Assembly (NCBI GenBank): GCA_010015655.1
Contig: ML976684.1
Coordinates: forward strand, 207,095-271,094
Length of the DNA: 64,000 nt
Reading direction: 5' to 3'
Source of the DNA: Bimuria novae-zelandiae CBS 107.79
Taxonomy: Eukaryota > Ascomycota > Dothideomycetes > Pleosporales > Didymosphaeriaceae
This document shows, one piece after another, positions 1-11,501 of the stretch (position 1 is the stretch's first letter; every line of letters begins with the position of its first letter). Made by a program: the position numbers and the translations under genes. The notes beneath the pieces are model-generated. The model searched no databases, had not been told where the DNA came from, and worked only from the letters and a program-made list of their open reading frames with translations.

Positions 1-87
1 TCTTTAGGTGTTGGGTGGCTCGTTACGAGAAGTGGCTCGGCACGCGCACAGACACGTTATGACTCAAAAAAAACGAGCTTCTTCGTA

Positions 88-394
88 CTAGAGCCTGCTC
101 CTCTGTAGGATGTAGCTTTCGTTTCTGGGCGTTGGCAACTGCCCGAGGTAGGTGACCGTTGACGCGTCAACGTAGGGTAAGTTAGATCGATCGATATCAT
201 AGAGCCTTGCAGCGTTTCGGTAGCTAGAGACCTGTCTCATCTGAATCGCCCGGGTCGATAGAGCTAGCCCAGCTTCCTTTTCGAACTGGTGGGTGTGTTG
301 TGTGATGGGCATCGTGGGTGTTGTGTAGAGATGCGTCGCGATCTTGGTGGGGGGGCTCAGTGACTAGGTTGGCTCAATGACTGGTGAAACACGG
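88..394 (-). mobile_element. Truncated pogo/Fot-type DNA transposon, 5' end only
   Basis: The sequence from 88 to 394 is nearly identical to the right-hand end of the complete element at 45590-47416. It holds the terminal inverted repeat (ending GGTGAAACACGG at 394, followed by a TA at 395-396) and the start of the transposase on the minus strand (ATG at 312, MPITQHTHQFEKEAGLALST...). Homology stops at about 87, inside the N-terminal Psq-type helix-turn-helix region, so the DDE catalytic domain and the other end are missing. A short deletion also joins DIDRS to a later frame. It is a dead relic. What lies at 1-87 is not identified. Confidence 0.85.
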
Positions 395-396
395 TA

Positions 397-706
397 AATA
401 GTTGCCCAGGGGCCCGATTCTCGGCCCTCTGAACAACGTCTTTGTCAATATCAACCATGTTAGCTGCTGAACACTTGGGCCCGTGACAGCCACTATCATT
501 TGGGCTACCTCACCTTCCAACTCCGCAACACATGGGACAAGCTTTCGCTTTCGCTTTCGCGGTTGCTCTCAATCCCACGGAACGTAGAATACGCTGCCCT
601 TCGTATGGTCGACTCACCAGGGTCCGAAGCCAGGACCCAAAAAACGGACACCAGACATGGCCGAAAACTGGGAACAGAAACATGTTATTTATGTCCTAGA
701 GTAAGA
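397..706. other. Intergenic stretch, nothing recognised
   Basis: Base-balanced sequence between the transposon relic and the end of the decayed frame. The open frame that begins at 500 on the plus strand runs antisense to that frame, matches no family I know, and is not annotated. Confidence 0.4.
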
Positions 707-1624
707 CTAATGAAGCCCGTATATACAATTATCGCCAACAAGCTTAGCTTGCTCCGGCCTATCGTCATTATCCATAATATCAGCAAACCTCCCAAACAGC
801 CACTACTGCCTAAGCTCAGCCAAAAAGCCAACCAATTCATGAAACGCCTTGCCAATACCCAGACCTTGGGTGATTGCATTGCACTGATCCTGCAGCAGCA
901 CTGCCAGCAACGTGTCGCGCCCACTCTGGTTCATCTGCGCCCAGTCCTGCGGATCCTTGAGGCGACACAGCCGCTCGAAGAATTGGCCCTAATGCATGCT
1001 ACCTTTGAGATGCATTGCATTCTGCTGCACCCAGTGCCTAGCAGCTGCAAGATCGAAGGAATTCAGATCAGTTTGCGAGGGTGAAGAAGGTCCGTTCGCA
1101 GATGCTTCTAATGCGAGGCCTGTACCATTGCCTATGTTGTGCATCTTCGCTACCATCAGGCCAACGGCAGTAGCGGCTTCGTTAACTTGGGCGCGGACAA
1201 CGTCCTAAATATGATCTGGTGAGAGCTGCAGTGTCATTGTTGGAATCCGAGCGGGGACGAAATCGCCGCGCGCGGTTGTTGTACGGGCATTGGCGTGGAG
1301 GTGGAAGCCAATAACACAGCCCTGCATCTCGGTTAGTTCGTTGGACGAGGCAAACTGAATGGACAAGAAGCGGATGGCCCAGATCTCCCAAAGCGGCCGA
1401 CTATCGTGAGAAACAAGCGGCCGCCTGGCGCCAGCATTGATGTCTACATCTTGAGGGTTGCAGCTCGCTAGTCTGGAGGGATAGTGTGGAGGATCTGGAT
1501 AGCAAAAATGGCGTTGAATAGAATGCCGGGGCGCTGAAGGCGACTGCGGATGAAGTTGGGGAGGTTGGCGTGGGTAGCGCTAGCAAGCAGCAAATGTACT
1601 TGAGTCTCTGCCGTTCCTTTAGAT
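707..1624 (-). pseudogene. Decayed protein-coding frame with three in-frame TAG stops
   Basis: One minus-strand frame reads with protein-like composition from about 1624 down to a final TAG at 707-709. It is interrupted by TAG at 1205-1207, 989-991 and 803-805. Between stops the residues look like real protein, for example MTLQLSPDHI, DVVRAQVNEAATAVGLMVAK, GQFFERLCRLKDPQDWAQMN and ITQGLGIGKAFHELVGFLAE. Each TAG could be a former CAG (glutamine), as expected from RIP-type CpA to TpA change on the coding strand. I do not recognise the family. No intron that removes the stops was found. The frame lies directly 3' of a methyltransferase fragment and may once have been part of the same gene. That link is inference. 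Confidence 0.5.
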
Positions 1625-1963
1625 AATCGTTAGCATGTGATGTCTGTGATCAATGCACGAATCCGTACCGCAAGGCGCGACATGAAGCTGGGATCGCTGC
1701 AGACGAAACGGAGCGTCAGTCTGAAGGAAGCCGTTGACCGCATCCACGCCGACGCACATGCCGCTTCCGATACTGGGCTTTGTGAGCGCGAGCACCTCAC
1801 CATGTCCAGTGCCAATGTCCAGGATGTTGTCACCAGGACGTAGGTTGGCGCTTTGGACGGCAAGCTTGCAGACAGCTGCTGTATGCGCAGAAGAGTACTC
1901 GAGGATGCCGACAAGGTGGCGAAAGCCGTCATTGACATCGGCGGGAGTGGAATACGTGGGCAT
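1619..1963 (-). pseudogene. SAM-dependent methyltransferase N-terminal fragment
   Basis: A 114-residue minus-strand frame contains a good methyltransferase motif I, NILDIGTGHGEV (about residues 46-57), followed at the expected distance by the acidic end of strand 2, GVDAV (about 72-76). These residues bind S-adenosylmethionine in class I methyltransferases. The frame begins MPTYSTPADVNDGF and ends soon after motif I, so the rest of the Rossmann fold and the substrate region are missing. The residues after about 83 no longer look like the fold, which suggests a frameshift or an unplaced intron. The next downstream frame is riddled with TAG. Substrate cannot be told. It is most likely a broken gene. 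Confidence 0.5.
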
Positions 1964-3418
1964 GATAGGTAATTAGTTGGAAAGCTATGCATTTCGTCAG
2001 TCAAAGCACTCTCTCATCCGAGGGTTGCAATAAATCGCGCGAAAGAATCAACTTACTGAATAAGGTAGTTAGATTGCCAAATGTCTGGGTGAAGACGTGG
2101 ATTGCAGAGAAGCGACAGGTAAGACAGAATGCTTTTATACCTTTACCAGCGCGAAGCCAACTGCACAGGCGTCCGCTATGTTGCCACATACGCATACTGC
2201 CTTAGGCCGTTCGTCTCCAGTATCGTTTGCACCAAGAGACCGGCGGTGTTGTCCGTTTGACATTTTACAAGACGCTCCTCTGCAAGCGCCTGGAGGGTCG
2301 GGGATGTGAAGTCAATAAGCTGTATTGCTATCTGCAGAAAACAGTGTGTTGAGTGAGAGAGTCGCTGTTGAGAAGAAAAGAGAGCGAGCGAAGGTCTGTT
2401 GAGTCTGCAGTCCGTGCACCTAGGTGGTGCCTTTCATACACACTACCTTTGACGTCAGTCATGTGGCTACATATTGCGACGTTGGAGTGCGCCTTCCTTT
2501 TTTTCTGGCCATTATGCATTGCACCACCTCTCTTCTTAAAATATCCATTCATGGCTGTCGCAGAATGCATGCAAGATTCGAAACGCCGAGAGAGAATATA
2601 ATGCTGCCACAGTCACCAGAACCATATTTATTAACACATGTAGGGCCTTCTTCTAAAATCACGGTCCAAAACACACGTGCTCTATCCGCCTGGACCATTA
2701 ATGTTGCCGCGAGTTGTGCCCATTAAAGGGCCTGCATCCCTATGCCCGCGTGCTCTTATGCCATTGCGGGCAACTGATGCTGCCCATGCACCCAAAGCGC
2801 GCGTGTGTGCGCCCATTGCCACAACAGCATCTGCCTTACAATGGTATTGGCTCGAACCAGTACACGCTAGCTGCATCCTGCTGGCCCACTATAATGGGCA
2901 TCGACGCTGCTGCTACGTTCGGCACAAGGCAAGCCAAGTCCTAGTGTTCGATCCGCTTCAAGCTGATCTTGGTATCGGCGGCAGAGCCCTGAGCGTGGAG
3001 GCCGATGTGCGACTACAAAACGTTGTGGTCAGCCAGCCGGTCGGGTCACAGCAACTGGCTGGTGGTGCAACATGGACCGAGGCGATCGGCAACACGAAGA
3101 AATCTTGGGGGCGTTTGTCGTAGAGGAGTATGTTTTGGAGACTGACCACGGGTCGGTGTTGACCACGACCCATCTTCCCTATCTAGGGCGACTTGTGGAG
3201 AGGGGGGAGGTGAAGGACATGGATGTTTGGGACTCAGTACTAGGAAAAGTGTGGGCAAGCATTTGAGTTTGCATTTGGCTACAGCGGCTACCGGTGGTGA
3301 GTTGCTGCCGCTGCGGAGCTACGTGAATATCAGCGTGACGACTTGGAGGAAGAACCTATAGCATGGCTTCTTGCCGCTACACTGCAGAAGCTGGAAATTG
3401 GCTTTATCTGCGGAGCGA
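1964..3418. other. Island sequence without a supportable gene
   Basis: About 1.45 kb of base-balanced DNA. Short frames exist on both strands. The most protein-like is at 3072-3266 on the plus strand (EEYVLETDHGSVLTTTHL...), with another around 3320-3440 (plus, ELREYQRDDLEEEPIAWLL). Neither shows a known motif or a convincing start, and I could not join them by introns. They may be remnants of a decayed gene. Confidence 0.3.
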
Positions 3419-5050
3419 CTATTCGCATGGATCAGGAATCCTCAGTGTCCCGCGTCCTGTATGTGACCTGTGAGGCTTGTTGTCATCCGAGTGATCGTCC
3501 ACATCTATATCCTCCTCCCAACACTTTTCCCACTCCTCCAGCCTTACTGGGGGCCCTGGGCTGTCAGGGTTGGCGTTGTGAAACTCACGGAGCTTGCCAG
3601 GGCTATTCTTGAAGTTGGATGCATCGTACCACGCCGGATCGTCCGCATACCCAAGCCATTTGACACGGTACTGTAGCCCTCCGCGGTAGAAACGGGCTGC
3701 GAGGACCTCCCCTACCTCATATTCGTCGTCTCCGTCTGCACCGCCACGACTGCGTGAGCGACGGGGCCGTGATTCTGACCTTTGTCGCTTGTTGTTTCTA
3801 AGATGGCGGCCGCGATCACTGCTTTCGCTGCTGTCAACACTATCACATATCTTGGAATCGTGACCACAGTTCGGCACGGCTGGAAGAGATTTCAGACCGG
3901 AAGGACGGCTCAGGGCCGGTTTACCATAGGAGGAAGGTTTTCGCTGCGTTTTTAACAATCTCGCCTGCCTAGGGTGCCGCTTCGATGTTGTACTCGACGT
4001 TTGAGTGTGCGGCTTGCCAGGCAGAAGGCGTCTCCGCTTGCGCGTTAGCCATGTTCCTTGATTGCTAGTGTCGTTGTTCATATCTTTCTCGGTTCCGTCG
4101 CTGCTGTTCCTGCTTGTGCTTTCGACGGGAGCTGACTCGCCTTGCTAGTATTAGATAAGAGCAAAATACTCGTAATAGCGCGCGCTTACCTTGTTTCTCT
4201 ACCTTCATATATATAGGCCCCTGTGGTTGATGCATTGTAGTGTGAGCTCTCCAAAAAGTTTCGCCGTTGGCCTCTTGCATTGGCTGCCCAATTTCCATAA
4301 TCAACGATCCAGTTGGCGGTGTTGATGGTGTTGACAAGAGTTCGCGACGCGGGGGCCTACTAACTTGAGATTTGTATCCACCAACCAGTTCCGCGCTGAA
4401 AGCGTCCTCCATGCCCTTTGTACCATGGTGGTCCGAGGTCAAGAGTGACGCATCGTCAAAACGATCGTGTTTTTGCGTACCTAAATATGGGTTGTGAGAG
4501 TAGCCGTCGTCGTCACTATCAGCGCCTGGTTCGGATTGATTGTCGGCGATGACGATCGCAAACTCTACGCAGTGTTAGAACAGTTGCGTAATATCCTAAT
4601 AAAACCTGGGGCTTACCTAAACTGCCACCCTCGAAAAGCACCGGTTGACCTGAGCTCTTCTCGCTTAGGGCTTCTTTAGAAGTCCCCCTGGGGACTAAAT
4701 GCTTGATTTTTATCCCTTGTTCGTCCTGGGGATAGGAACCGCATGAACAGCTAATATCGCCTTTGCAACTAAATATTTTGAGATTACAGACGTTTCCGCC
4801 GGCTGTGTTCGGTCAGTCACCAAAGAACGCGAGAATGACGGCTTTGGGAATGCCTACCTGATACTAATCCGTCTCCAGCTCGATGTGATAGGAGAGCAAG
4901 GCCAGTACTTGGATACTCGTCAAGAGCAGTGTATTTATGGTTGTTAGGAAGTATTAGTTTGGTGTGCTGGCGCCTGGTCGGCTTTGGCTCCAAAGGTCCA
5001 TTGTAAGAAACAAATCGAAAGTTCTGCGTCGGAAAAGAATTAAAAGACAT
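3419..5050 (-). CDS. Chromodomain protein, four exons, 491 aa
   Basis: Minus-strand exons 5050-4858, 4802-4617, 4564-4190 and 4140-3419 total 1476 nt (492 codons including stop) with consistent phase 1 at every junction. Introns are 55, 52 and 49 bp. They have GTAGGC/GTAAGC/GTAAGC donors, branch sites CTGAC, CTAAC and CTAAT, and acceptors ACAG, GTAG and CAAG. The start is MSFNSFPTQNFRFVS. The N-terminal half has no domain I recognise. A basic, Ser/Arg-rich stretch (about 369-385, RSESRPRRSRSRG) looks like a nuclear localisation signal. The chromodomain follows at about 391-461: YEVGEVLAARF, YRVKWLGY, WYDASNFKNSPGKLREFH, LEEWEKCWEE. Tyr392, Trp413 and Tyr416 sit where the methyl-lysine aromatic cage lies in HP1-type domains. 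The likely role is binding methylated histone H3 in chromatin (inference). The family occurs in fungi as stand-alone proteins and in transposon-linked proteins; no transposase domain is present here. No premature stop was seen. Confidence 0.8.
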
Positions 5051-5640
5051 CCTTGTGGCCGCTGTTGCTGCTTCTGGGAGGTCTGGTGGTACGAGGAATG
5101 CGGAGGCGCAGTGGTTTAAGTAGGCAAAAGTTCCACGCTTCAATCCAAACCCTCTTTGAAAGCTGACTTGAATGTGTTGGGCGCTCCAACAGGCAGCAGC
5201 TGGCACGAGACGGCGTTCGAAGCGCTGACTCCAGGGGTACATGAGATTGGAGTCGAATCAGCAACCGCGCAGCTGCGTAGTGTTGGTGGCAATGCGGCCT
5301 TCCCATGGAGCCCCCTTCCTTCGGACGAGAAAGTATGTGGCTGTCCCGCTGATACTCGTCATGGAACAAGGAACTGCTACGCTAGCTTCCAACAGGCCAG
5401 GTTGTTCTGTCGCTATGCACTTCCCCTTTTCCCGTCGGAACCCGCCCCCTCAACACGAGCTCGGAGAGGCCCATTCAGGTCGATCCGCGTCCATAAGTTG
5501 ACCAAAGAGATCCTAATACAGACAGTCAACTCGTCGGCGACCCCAAAACCCACGCTTAGGCTCAAACTCTCGTCCAGGCTTCGGTTTCGCTCTAGTCCTT
5601 CGCTCCCTGTAGTTAGTGACACCAGAAAGCAACACTAGCA
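5051..5640. promoter_or_regulatory. Upstream region of the chromodomain gene
   Basis: About 590 bp upstream of the chromodomain ATG. It must carry that gene's promoter, but no clear TATA box or other element could be picked out by eye. Long open frames here on both strands (5156-5638 plus, 5040-5369 minus) are low-complexity in their translation and have no family resemblance. Confidence 0.3.
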
Positions 5641-5689
5641 TCATGCAGACCGTCATGTAGACCCAAGCTTCACCAATCCAATGAACGGT

Positions 5690-6880
5690 GCATTATGGGC
5701 GAGTACATGCTGCGACCGCCACCTGTCCGGGGACTACGTAGTCTTGCAACCTTGCTAGGCGTCGGGATGAAATGGCACCGGCGTAACCCCTCCTCCTGAC
5801 ATGATCGGGGCGTCCGAGGCAATGCTGCTGCCGCCCTGGGCACGGGTGATGACGTGGCAGGTCAAAGAGCTACCGGACCCGCGAGTTCTGGAAGGGAAAC
5901 CCAAGGAGAGAGTGTCAGTGGTGACCCACGAGAGATTTCAAGATAGAGGGCGGTAGATTTTCGCTGCTTAGCTACGGTAAAAGCGGAAGACGTGGAGCAA
6001 TTGAAGTCCCAGGAAACAGTAGAGCTCCTCGCTGGATCTGAAGATTCGTAGACGAGGCCTATCAACGGATACGGCGCAGCGCCCTCATCGTCGGCCGATT
6101 AAGGGGGGAAATTGGCCGCAGGACCGGGCAGTGCAGCGGTGCAGCGGTTGCATCATTGCCAAGTGGCAAGAAAATGCCTCACCATTGGATCGGAGCGGCC
6201 GAGTGCAGACTGGGCGAGTACATGCCAGCACCGTCCTGCCTGGCTGTACAGCGGGTCATAGCCTAGCCGAGTCTGCCTAATCTGACTCTCGTGAAACTGA
6301 CTTTGCAGCAACGGCAGTCCAGGCCAATCATCTTCCCCAGGCTTCTAGTTCCGTGACATTGTTGACGGCCTCCCAGCTGAGATTGCACGGGCCTGGCCCC
6401 TCCCGCTCAGACGCTATCGAGACGTGCAAGGCGCCTCTGTTGCGGCCCCCGTGTGATTGATGACGTGGCACGGCGACGATCTCGGAGATGAGCAGGTATG
6501 CGGCTTTTTCTGAAAGTAGAAACCGAAGAAATGGCTGTATTTCGTTCATCGGCGGTGTCCAGAGTAGAGGGTAGATGTCATGAACACTGCTCAGTCATGG
6601 GGGAGGCGAGGGTCCCAGAGCGGCCGAAATCCAGAGTAGCAGAGAGCCACTTGCGGGGCATCGAAGACAACATGAGCATTGCCGAAGACATAGCGCAGCG
6701 CCCTCATCGTTAGTTCATTAAAGGCGGGGGGGAGGGGGGCCGAGAATTTGAGCCATCCGAGCCATGCGCGGTTGCATGATTACCAAGGGGTGAAAAATGC
6801 CTCACCAGCGAGTCCGAGCGACCAATTAGGAGGAAAGGAGGTGTTGGGAGTAAAGAGATGATAGAGGGAGAAAGGTAGGA
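5690..6880. repeat. Diverged tandem duplication, period about 615 bp
   Basis: Several anchors recur in order at about the same spacing: GATGACGTGGCA at 5848 and 6459; CGCAGCGCCCTCATCG at 6075 and 6694; and GCGGTTGCAT followed by AAATGCCTCACCA at about 6144 and 6768. GCGAGTACATG at 5699 and 6214 also recurs, at somewhat shorter spacing. Sequence between anchors has diverged strongly, so this is an old duplication. It contains no supportable gene. Confidence 0.5.
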
Positions 6881-6926
6881 CGGCGAGGGCGACGCACTTT
6901 TATGCGATGGGGTTGGCGCACGGGCC

Positions 6927-6934
6927 ATATAAAA
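6927..6934 (+). promoter_or_regulatory. TATA-box-like site, apparently orphaned
   Basis: TATAAAAG sits in base-balanced sequence about 80 bp before the AT-rich copia remnant begins. No plus-strand gene follows, so if this was a promoter its gene has been displaced or destroyed. A chance match is possible. Confidence 0.25.
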
Positions 6935-7009
6935 GCGGCGAGCTGCCAAGTGAGCGTCCATTTCCCGCTCAGGAAACCTCCATTTCCGGATGCGGTTCCA
7001 CCACCACCA

Positions 7010-10000
7010 ATATACCTATTATAATAAAGTAAAATTAAAATAATAAATTAGGTGTACGCTATAGATTAATACTAAAAAACGTAGAAAAAGGCTAAATATT
7101 GATTACTAATAAATTTTTAGAACTATAATTAGACTTTTGCTTTACTAATAATAAAATAGCAAAATTAATTATTAAGATACTTTAAACCTTTGTTCTATTC
7201 CTTAAGAACTACTATACTATAATAGTTAAGACTATTAAGGTAGATAATAAGATTACTATAGTTAAACTGAAAGTAAAACGTTAGTTAGTACCCTAAGGAA
7301 TTATTATTAAGACTTTAGCCCTAAATATCTAAGCTTGGAATAGAGGTACTAAACGCTTAGGCAGTATAGATAAGGAAAAATTGCGTATAATATAACTTAA
7401 CGCTAACTTATCCTAAGAACTATAGCCTAAAGTTATAAGGACTATAGTATACCTTTATAATTAAATACAAAATTACGCGAATAACTAGAAGATACTATAT
7501 AAGATATTCTTTATATAAGTTATATTTAGTAATAAGATTATAATTTTACTATAAAAATCTAATCTTGCCTACTTAAAGGCGTATAGCTGTAAAGTCTTTA
7601 CGATAATAGATAATACTTACTAAGGTAAATTATGTTTATAATGCCTTAATTTAAAAGCTTAGGTTATTTATTTATTAAATACTAATCCTTAAATATTTAC
7701 TATATTTAGATACTATTACTCGCTAAGGTAATAAGCACCTAAGACGTTGTCTTTAATAAGTAGTCTATATTTTACAGGAACACTAAAAACCTAATAAGTA
7801 ACTTTATATATAATACGCTAAAAGAAATAGCTACATATATAAAAACTATTAAACTACTAACTCTTACTTAGTAACTTGAAAGAAAGTACTTTTATAAGGA
7901 TAATACCGCTAAGAACTTATTAAACTATAAACATAAAGTAGAATTATTAGGCTACTATTAAGGAAGGGAAATTAAAAATAATTACTTAAAATTTTTATTT
8001 ACACTACTACGCACAGCATTACTTGCTTATTTAATATTTAAAAACTAATTTAAAGTAATATAATATAAGTTAATTAAGGCTATCCTTTAGGTAGAAGCTT
8101 TTATGACGGGAACCTAAGCTAGTTACGTTAAGAACTATAAAGGGATATTATAAATATGAAAAAAAAAATAAGATTTCTTACTAAAGGCTTAAAATTTTAT
8201 TAAAATTAATTTTTACCTATACTAACGTACCATACTAAGCTGAAAAACTGCCTAATAGGTAAACTATTTAAAAAAGTAGAATATACTTATCTTATAGGCT
8301 ATTAATAAATAAAATTATAATTAAAAGCCCTAATAATACAGATTAAACTAATAGGATAATAGATTTTTAACTATATATTAGTATATACTTATAAACTTAA
8401 TAAGCACTATCGCTTGCTAAAGTGCAAGGCGCAACTAGTTATCTAAGGAAACTAATAAGAGAATATTACCTCGCAGGACACTTACGTAGCCACACTCGCC
8501 AGTCAGTTATTTCGAATGCTAATAGCAATTGCAACCTACCACGACTTAGAGCTTAAATAATACGATGTCACGAACGCCTTTGCCCATGCAACGATAGATC
8601 GCGAAGTATATATTAAAATGCCCTAGGGCTATCGAAAACCTAGAACGATTCTCTAAGTTAACAAGGCTTTATATAATCTACAGATCTCGACACTTATTTA
8701 GTAGAAAGAATTTACTATAACAATTAAAGTCCTTAGCTTTTAAATTATGCCTTACGTCCGTACGCAGGGGCGATACGGCGAAGGGTATTCTACAAGGCCC
8801 AATACGTGATCACGTGGTTGTCTTATGTAATGTCCGTGCGTAGCTCGCCTCCTGAAATATCGCCACCTTCGTTCGTACAATAGAGAGATAGAGTAATTAC
8901 ACGAACCAGTTACCCTCCCTATTACTTCGTACGCTGTGCACATCGTATAAACCTCCTACCTTGCTGCACTATGCTCACCCCATGTACAGCTAGCTGTAAG
9001 AGTCCTATCAACACCTTACGAGCTATGCTACCTTCTTAAAAATAGAATTATATTTATTTTATGTAGATAATATTGTATTAGCTTATTATAAGTAAAAAGA
9101 GTAAGTGGCCTAGTATATAATTAAGCGCCTATAGGAGAAGTATACCTTTTAAAAAAAATAACCTTTAGTAGTTTTTTAGCATAGAGGTTATTAGGGACTA
9201 AGTAACTAAAAGATCTAACTCTCTTAAGCCTCATACGTAGAGAAGATTAGCTAACTAGCTAAAAAAGATATTTACTATAATAACCTAATAGTTACTACTA
9301 AGTAAAAGCCTTTAACATGCTTAGTAATACCCTTAGAAATTAATAAATACTAACGTAAAATTAGATTGCTTTTGTTTGCGATAGTGATTATCTAACTAAA
9401 TATCATTTTTATAACTTTAAGACTAGCTTAGTTTCTATTACATCTTAGCTTTAAATATTTAAATGCTGCTAATTAAGTACTACTATACTTAATTAGCACT
9501 GGATAAAAAGTACTATAGTTTAAAGGAGGTAACTACTTTTAAGTAGCTAGTAATACCTTATTTACTAATAACACGCTAGATAAAAAGAGCGTATAGAAAC
9601 ACGCTATTAAGCCATTTAATAGACTTATTATATAGAAATTAAATATATAGGATATTATTATAACTTTAATAACTAAAGTAGAGCTACTCGTCCTGTTATA
9701 AATAGCTCAGGAAGTAATTTATATATTATCATTATTAAATAAACTATATGTTATACTAATTTTATTATTCCTTACTATTTAATACGATAATAAGAAAACT
9801 ATTTAACTAGTATTTACAGAAATATTTAAGCTCTAGACTAAACTATAATACGTTAACATTTATAATTACTAGCTAAAATAAGAAGTCTTTACTAAAACAA
9901 TTAAGGTAAAATCTATATACTTAGTAGATATAATTACTAATAGCTTTCTAAAGATTCTCATAGTTAACAAGTAGGAAGGATTTCTAACTTAACTTAGACT

Positions 10001-10310
10001 AATAGAAGTAAAGAAACCTAAGATAACGAATAAAGCGTCTTTTAAGGAAATTTCATAATAACTTAAAGACCTTATCCTTATATAGTAAGGAACTACATTA
10101 TTACTTAGCTTATAAGAATTTTTATGCTAAGGGGGTGTGTTAAATAGAACGAGGGTATTAAGGTTGGATCCGTATAATTAAGTAGGGACAACGACACTTA
10201 TCGCACTAGCCTAGGGGTAAAACAAAAAAAATACAGGATTCCATAATAAAGCATTACACGATCATCACCTATCAACATGCATCATCGTATGCAAGCATTT
10301 TATCTCACAA
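7010..10310 (+). mobile_element. RIP-degraded Ty1/copia retrotransposon
   Basis: AT-rich sequence with many stops still aligns by eye to a copia polyprotein on the plus strand. Reverse transcriptase: YDVTNAFAHATIDREVYIKM at about 8559-8620, then GYRKPRTIL and NKALYNL. The active-site region reads YVDNIVLAY at about 9060-9085. An RNase H-like stretch follows (about 9480-9960). A polypurine tract (AAGGGGGTG) ends at 10137, and an LTR-like sequence starts TGTTAAATAG at 10138, ending near 10310. The integrase part upstream is recognisable only weakly (LAYLKAYSCKVF near 7565). No 5' LTR was found, so the left end is truncated near 7010. A solo LTR at 8755-9013 interrupts it within RT. Confidence 0.8.
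8755..9013. mobile_element. Solo LTR (259 bp) with 5-bp target duplication
   Basis: A base-balanced block interrupts the copia RT. It begins CGTCCGTACG and ends ATCAACA, and is flanked by CCTTA at 8750-8754 and 9014-9018. Removing the block plus one CCTTA restores the host frame (IMPY-EPCYLLKN). It resembles the 255-bp solo LTR at 12081 in length and ends. The expected TG start reads CG here. It lacks RIP damage, so it arrived after the host copia was mutated. Confidence 0.75.
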
Positions 10311-11501
10311 ATTTAATATCTTCTATACGTAGTCTTCTTTACCTCTATTTCCTTAAAATTTTTTACAAAATGGCTTCTTAACTTTTTAAATTTGAACAAG
10401 AAGTTTAACGTTTTTTGAGATTAATACTTTTATTTTTACTATTTCTACTATCCATAAAAAGTATTTAACCAGTTTTTATAATACTATCTACCAGATTAAA
10501 AGAAAAAATAATTTAAAAAATTATAGTAAAGAGGTTACAAAAGGGAGGTTAACAAAGACCTCTTTAAGAAACTTTAAAACTATTAATAGGGACTAAGAAA
10601 AAAGTCCTAAAAGATAAATAAAAGGCTATTATACGAAAATAGCCTTAATATGTCTGCAAGAAGTCTCCAGAGACTTTTAAAGTAGGAGGGATATAGAATA
10701 AAAACCTCTATATAAAAACCGCTTTGAAGTAAGAAAAAAGTCAAGACTAGACTAGATTTCGCTAAGTTTTAACAAAAAAACATTGAAAATATTATTCTAA
10801 ATAAAGTCATATTTTCTAATAAGTCATCAATCGAAAGAAATCACGGGGCCAGGACAGAATCCTATAGAATAGGGGAAAATTCTATAGTACGTTCGAAAAT
10901 TGTAAATACCCGCCCTAAAAGTTAGTCCTTTAAAACTCAAAATATAAAAGATTTTAATAAATGATTCTATTACTCTTTTTATAATTTTAGTTTTAAATAA
11001 CTATAATACTAACTTAGTTATAACGCGCGATATCGTTATTCAAGGTTAGAGATTAATTTAGACAGGGGGGAGATCTAAAATAGTTATTACTAAGACGCCT
11101 CACGTAAAGTGTAGTTTTACTAATAAATATTATTTTAATATAAACTTAACACCTATTATTAAGACCTTCATACAAAGAGGTAAGTTTAAATTCTTTTCCA
11201 TTTTTTCTTTTTAATATTTTGCGAATATATTACTATATATTATATTTTTTAAAACTATATATAGTACTTTGGGTTAATTACTAGTTTATAGATTAGATTG
11301 AAAATTTAACAAGAAAACATTTCTCACCACGAAACCCCTAATGTTTTAAGGTAGTTTAAAAGGAAGAATATTAAACTTTTCCCTTATTCTCCCTATCTAG
11401 CTAATATGGCACTAATAGAAAACGTCTAGTTAATACTACAAAATAGCCTAAATAAAAAGCCTAGGGACTCTTTAGGTTTTAGTCATAAAGAAAAAAGTAT
11501 A

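Noticed and set aside
500..1084. 194-codon plus-strand open frame
   Set aside because: It runs antisense to a frame with more protein-like composition, lacks any motif, and is probably open by chance in GC-balanced DNA.
5242..5262. B-box-like GATTCGACTCC on the minus strand and an A-box-like GGCGCAGTGG near 5105, suggesting a tRNA
   Set aside because: No cloverleaf could be drawn around either, the stems do not pair, and the spacing and anticodon loop are absent.
5156..5638. 160-codon plus-strand open frame upstream of the chromodomain gene
   Set aside because: It has no recognisable domain, biased Ser/Arg/Pro content, and competing frames on the other strand. It was treated as chance.
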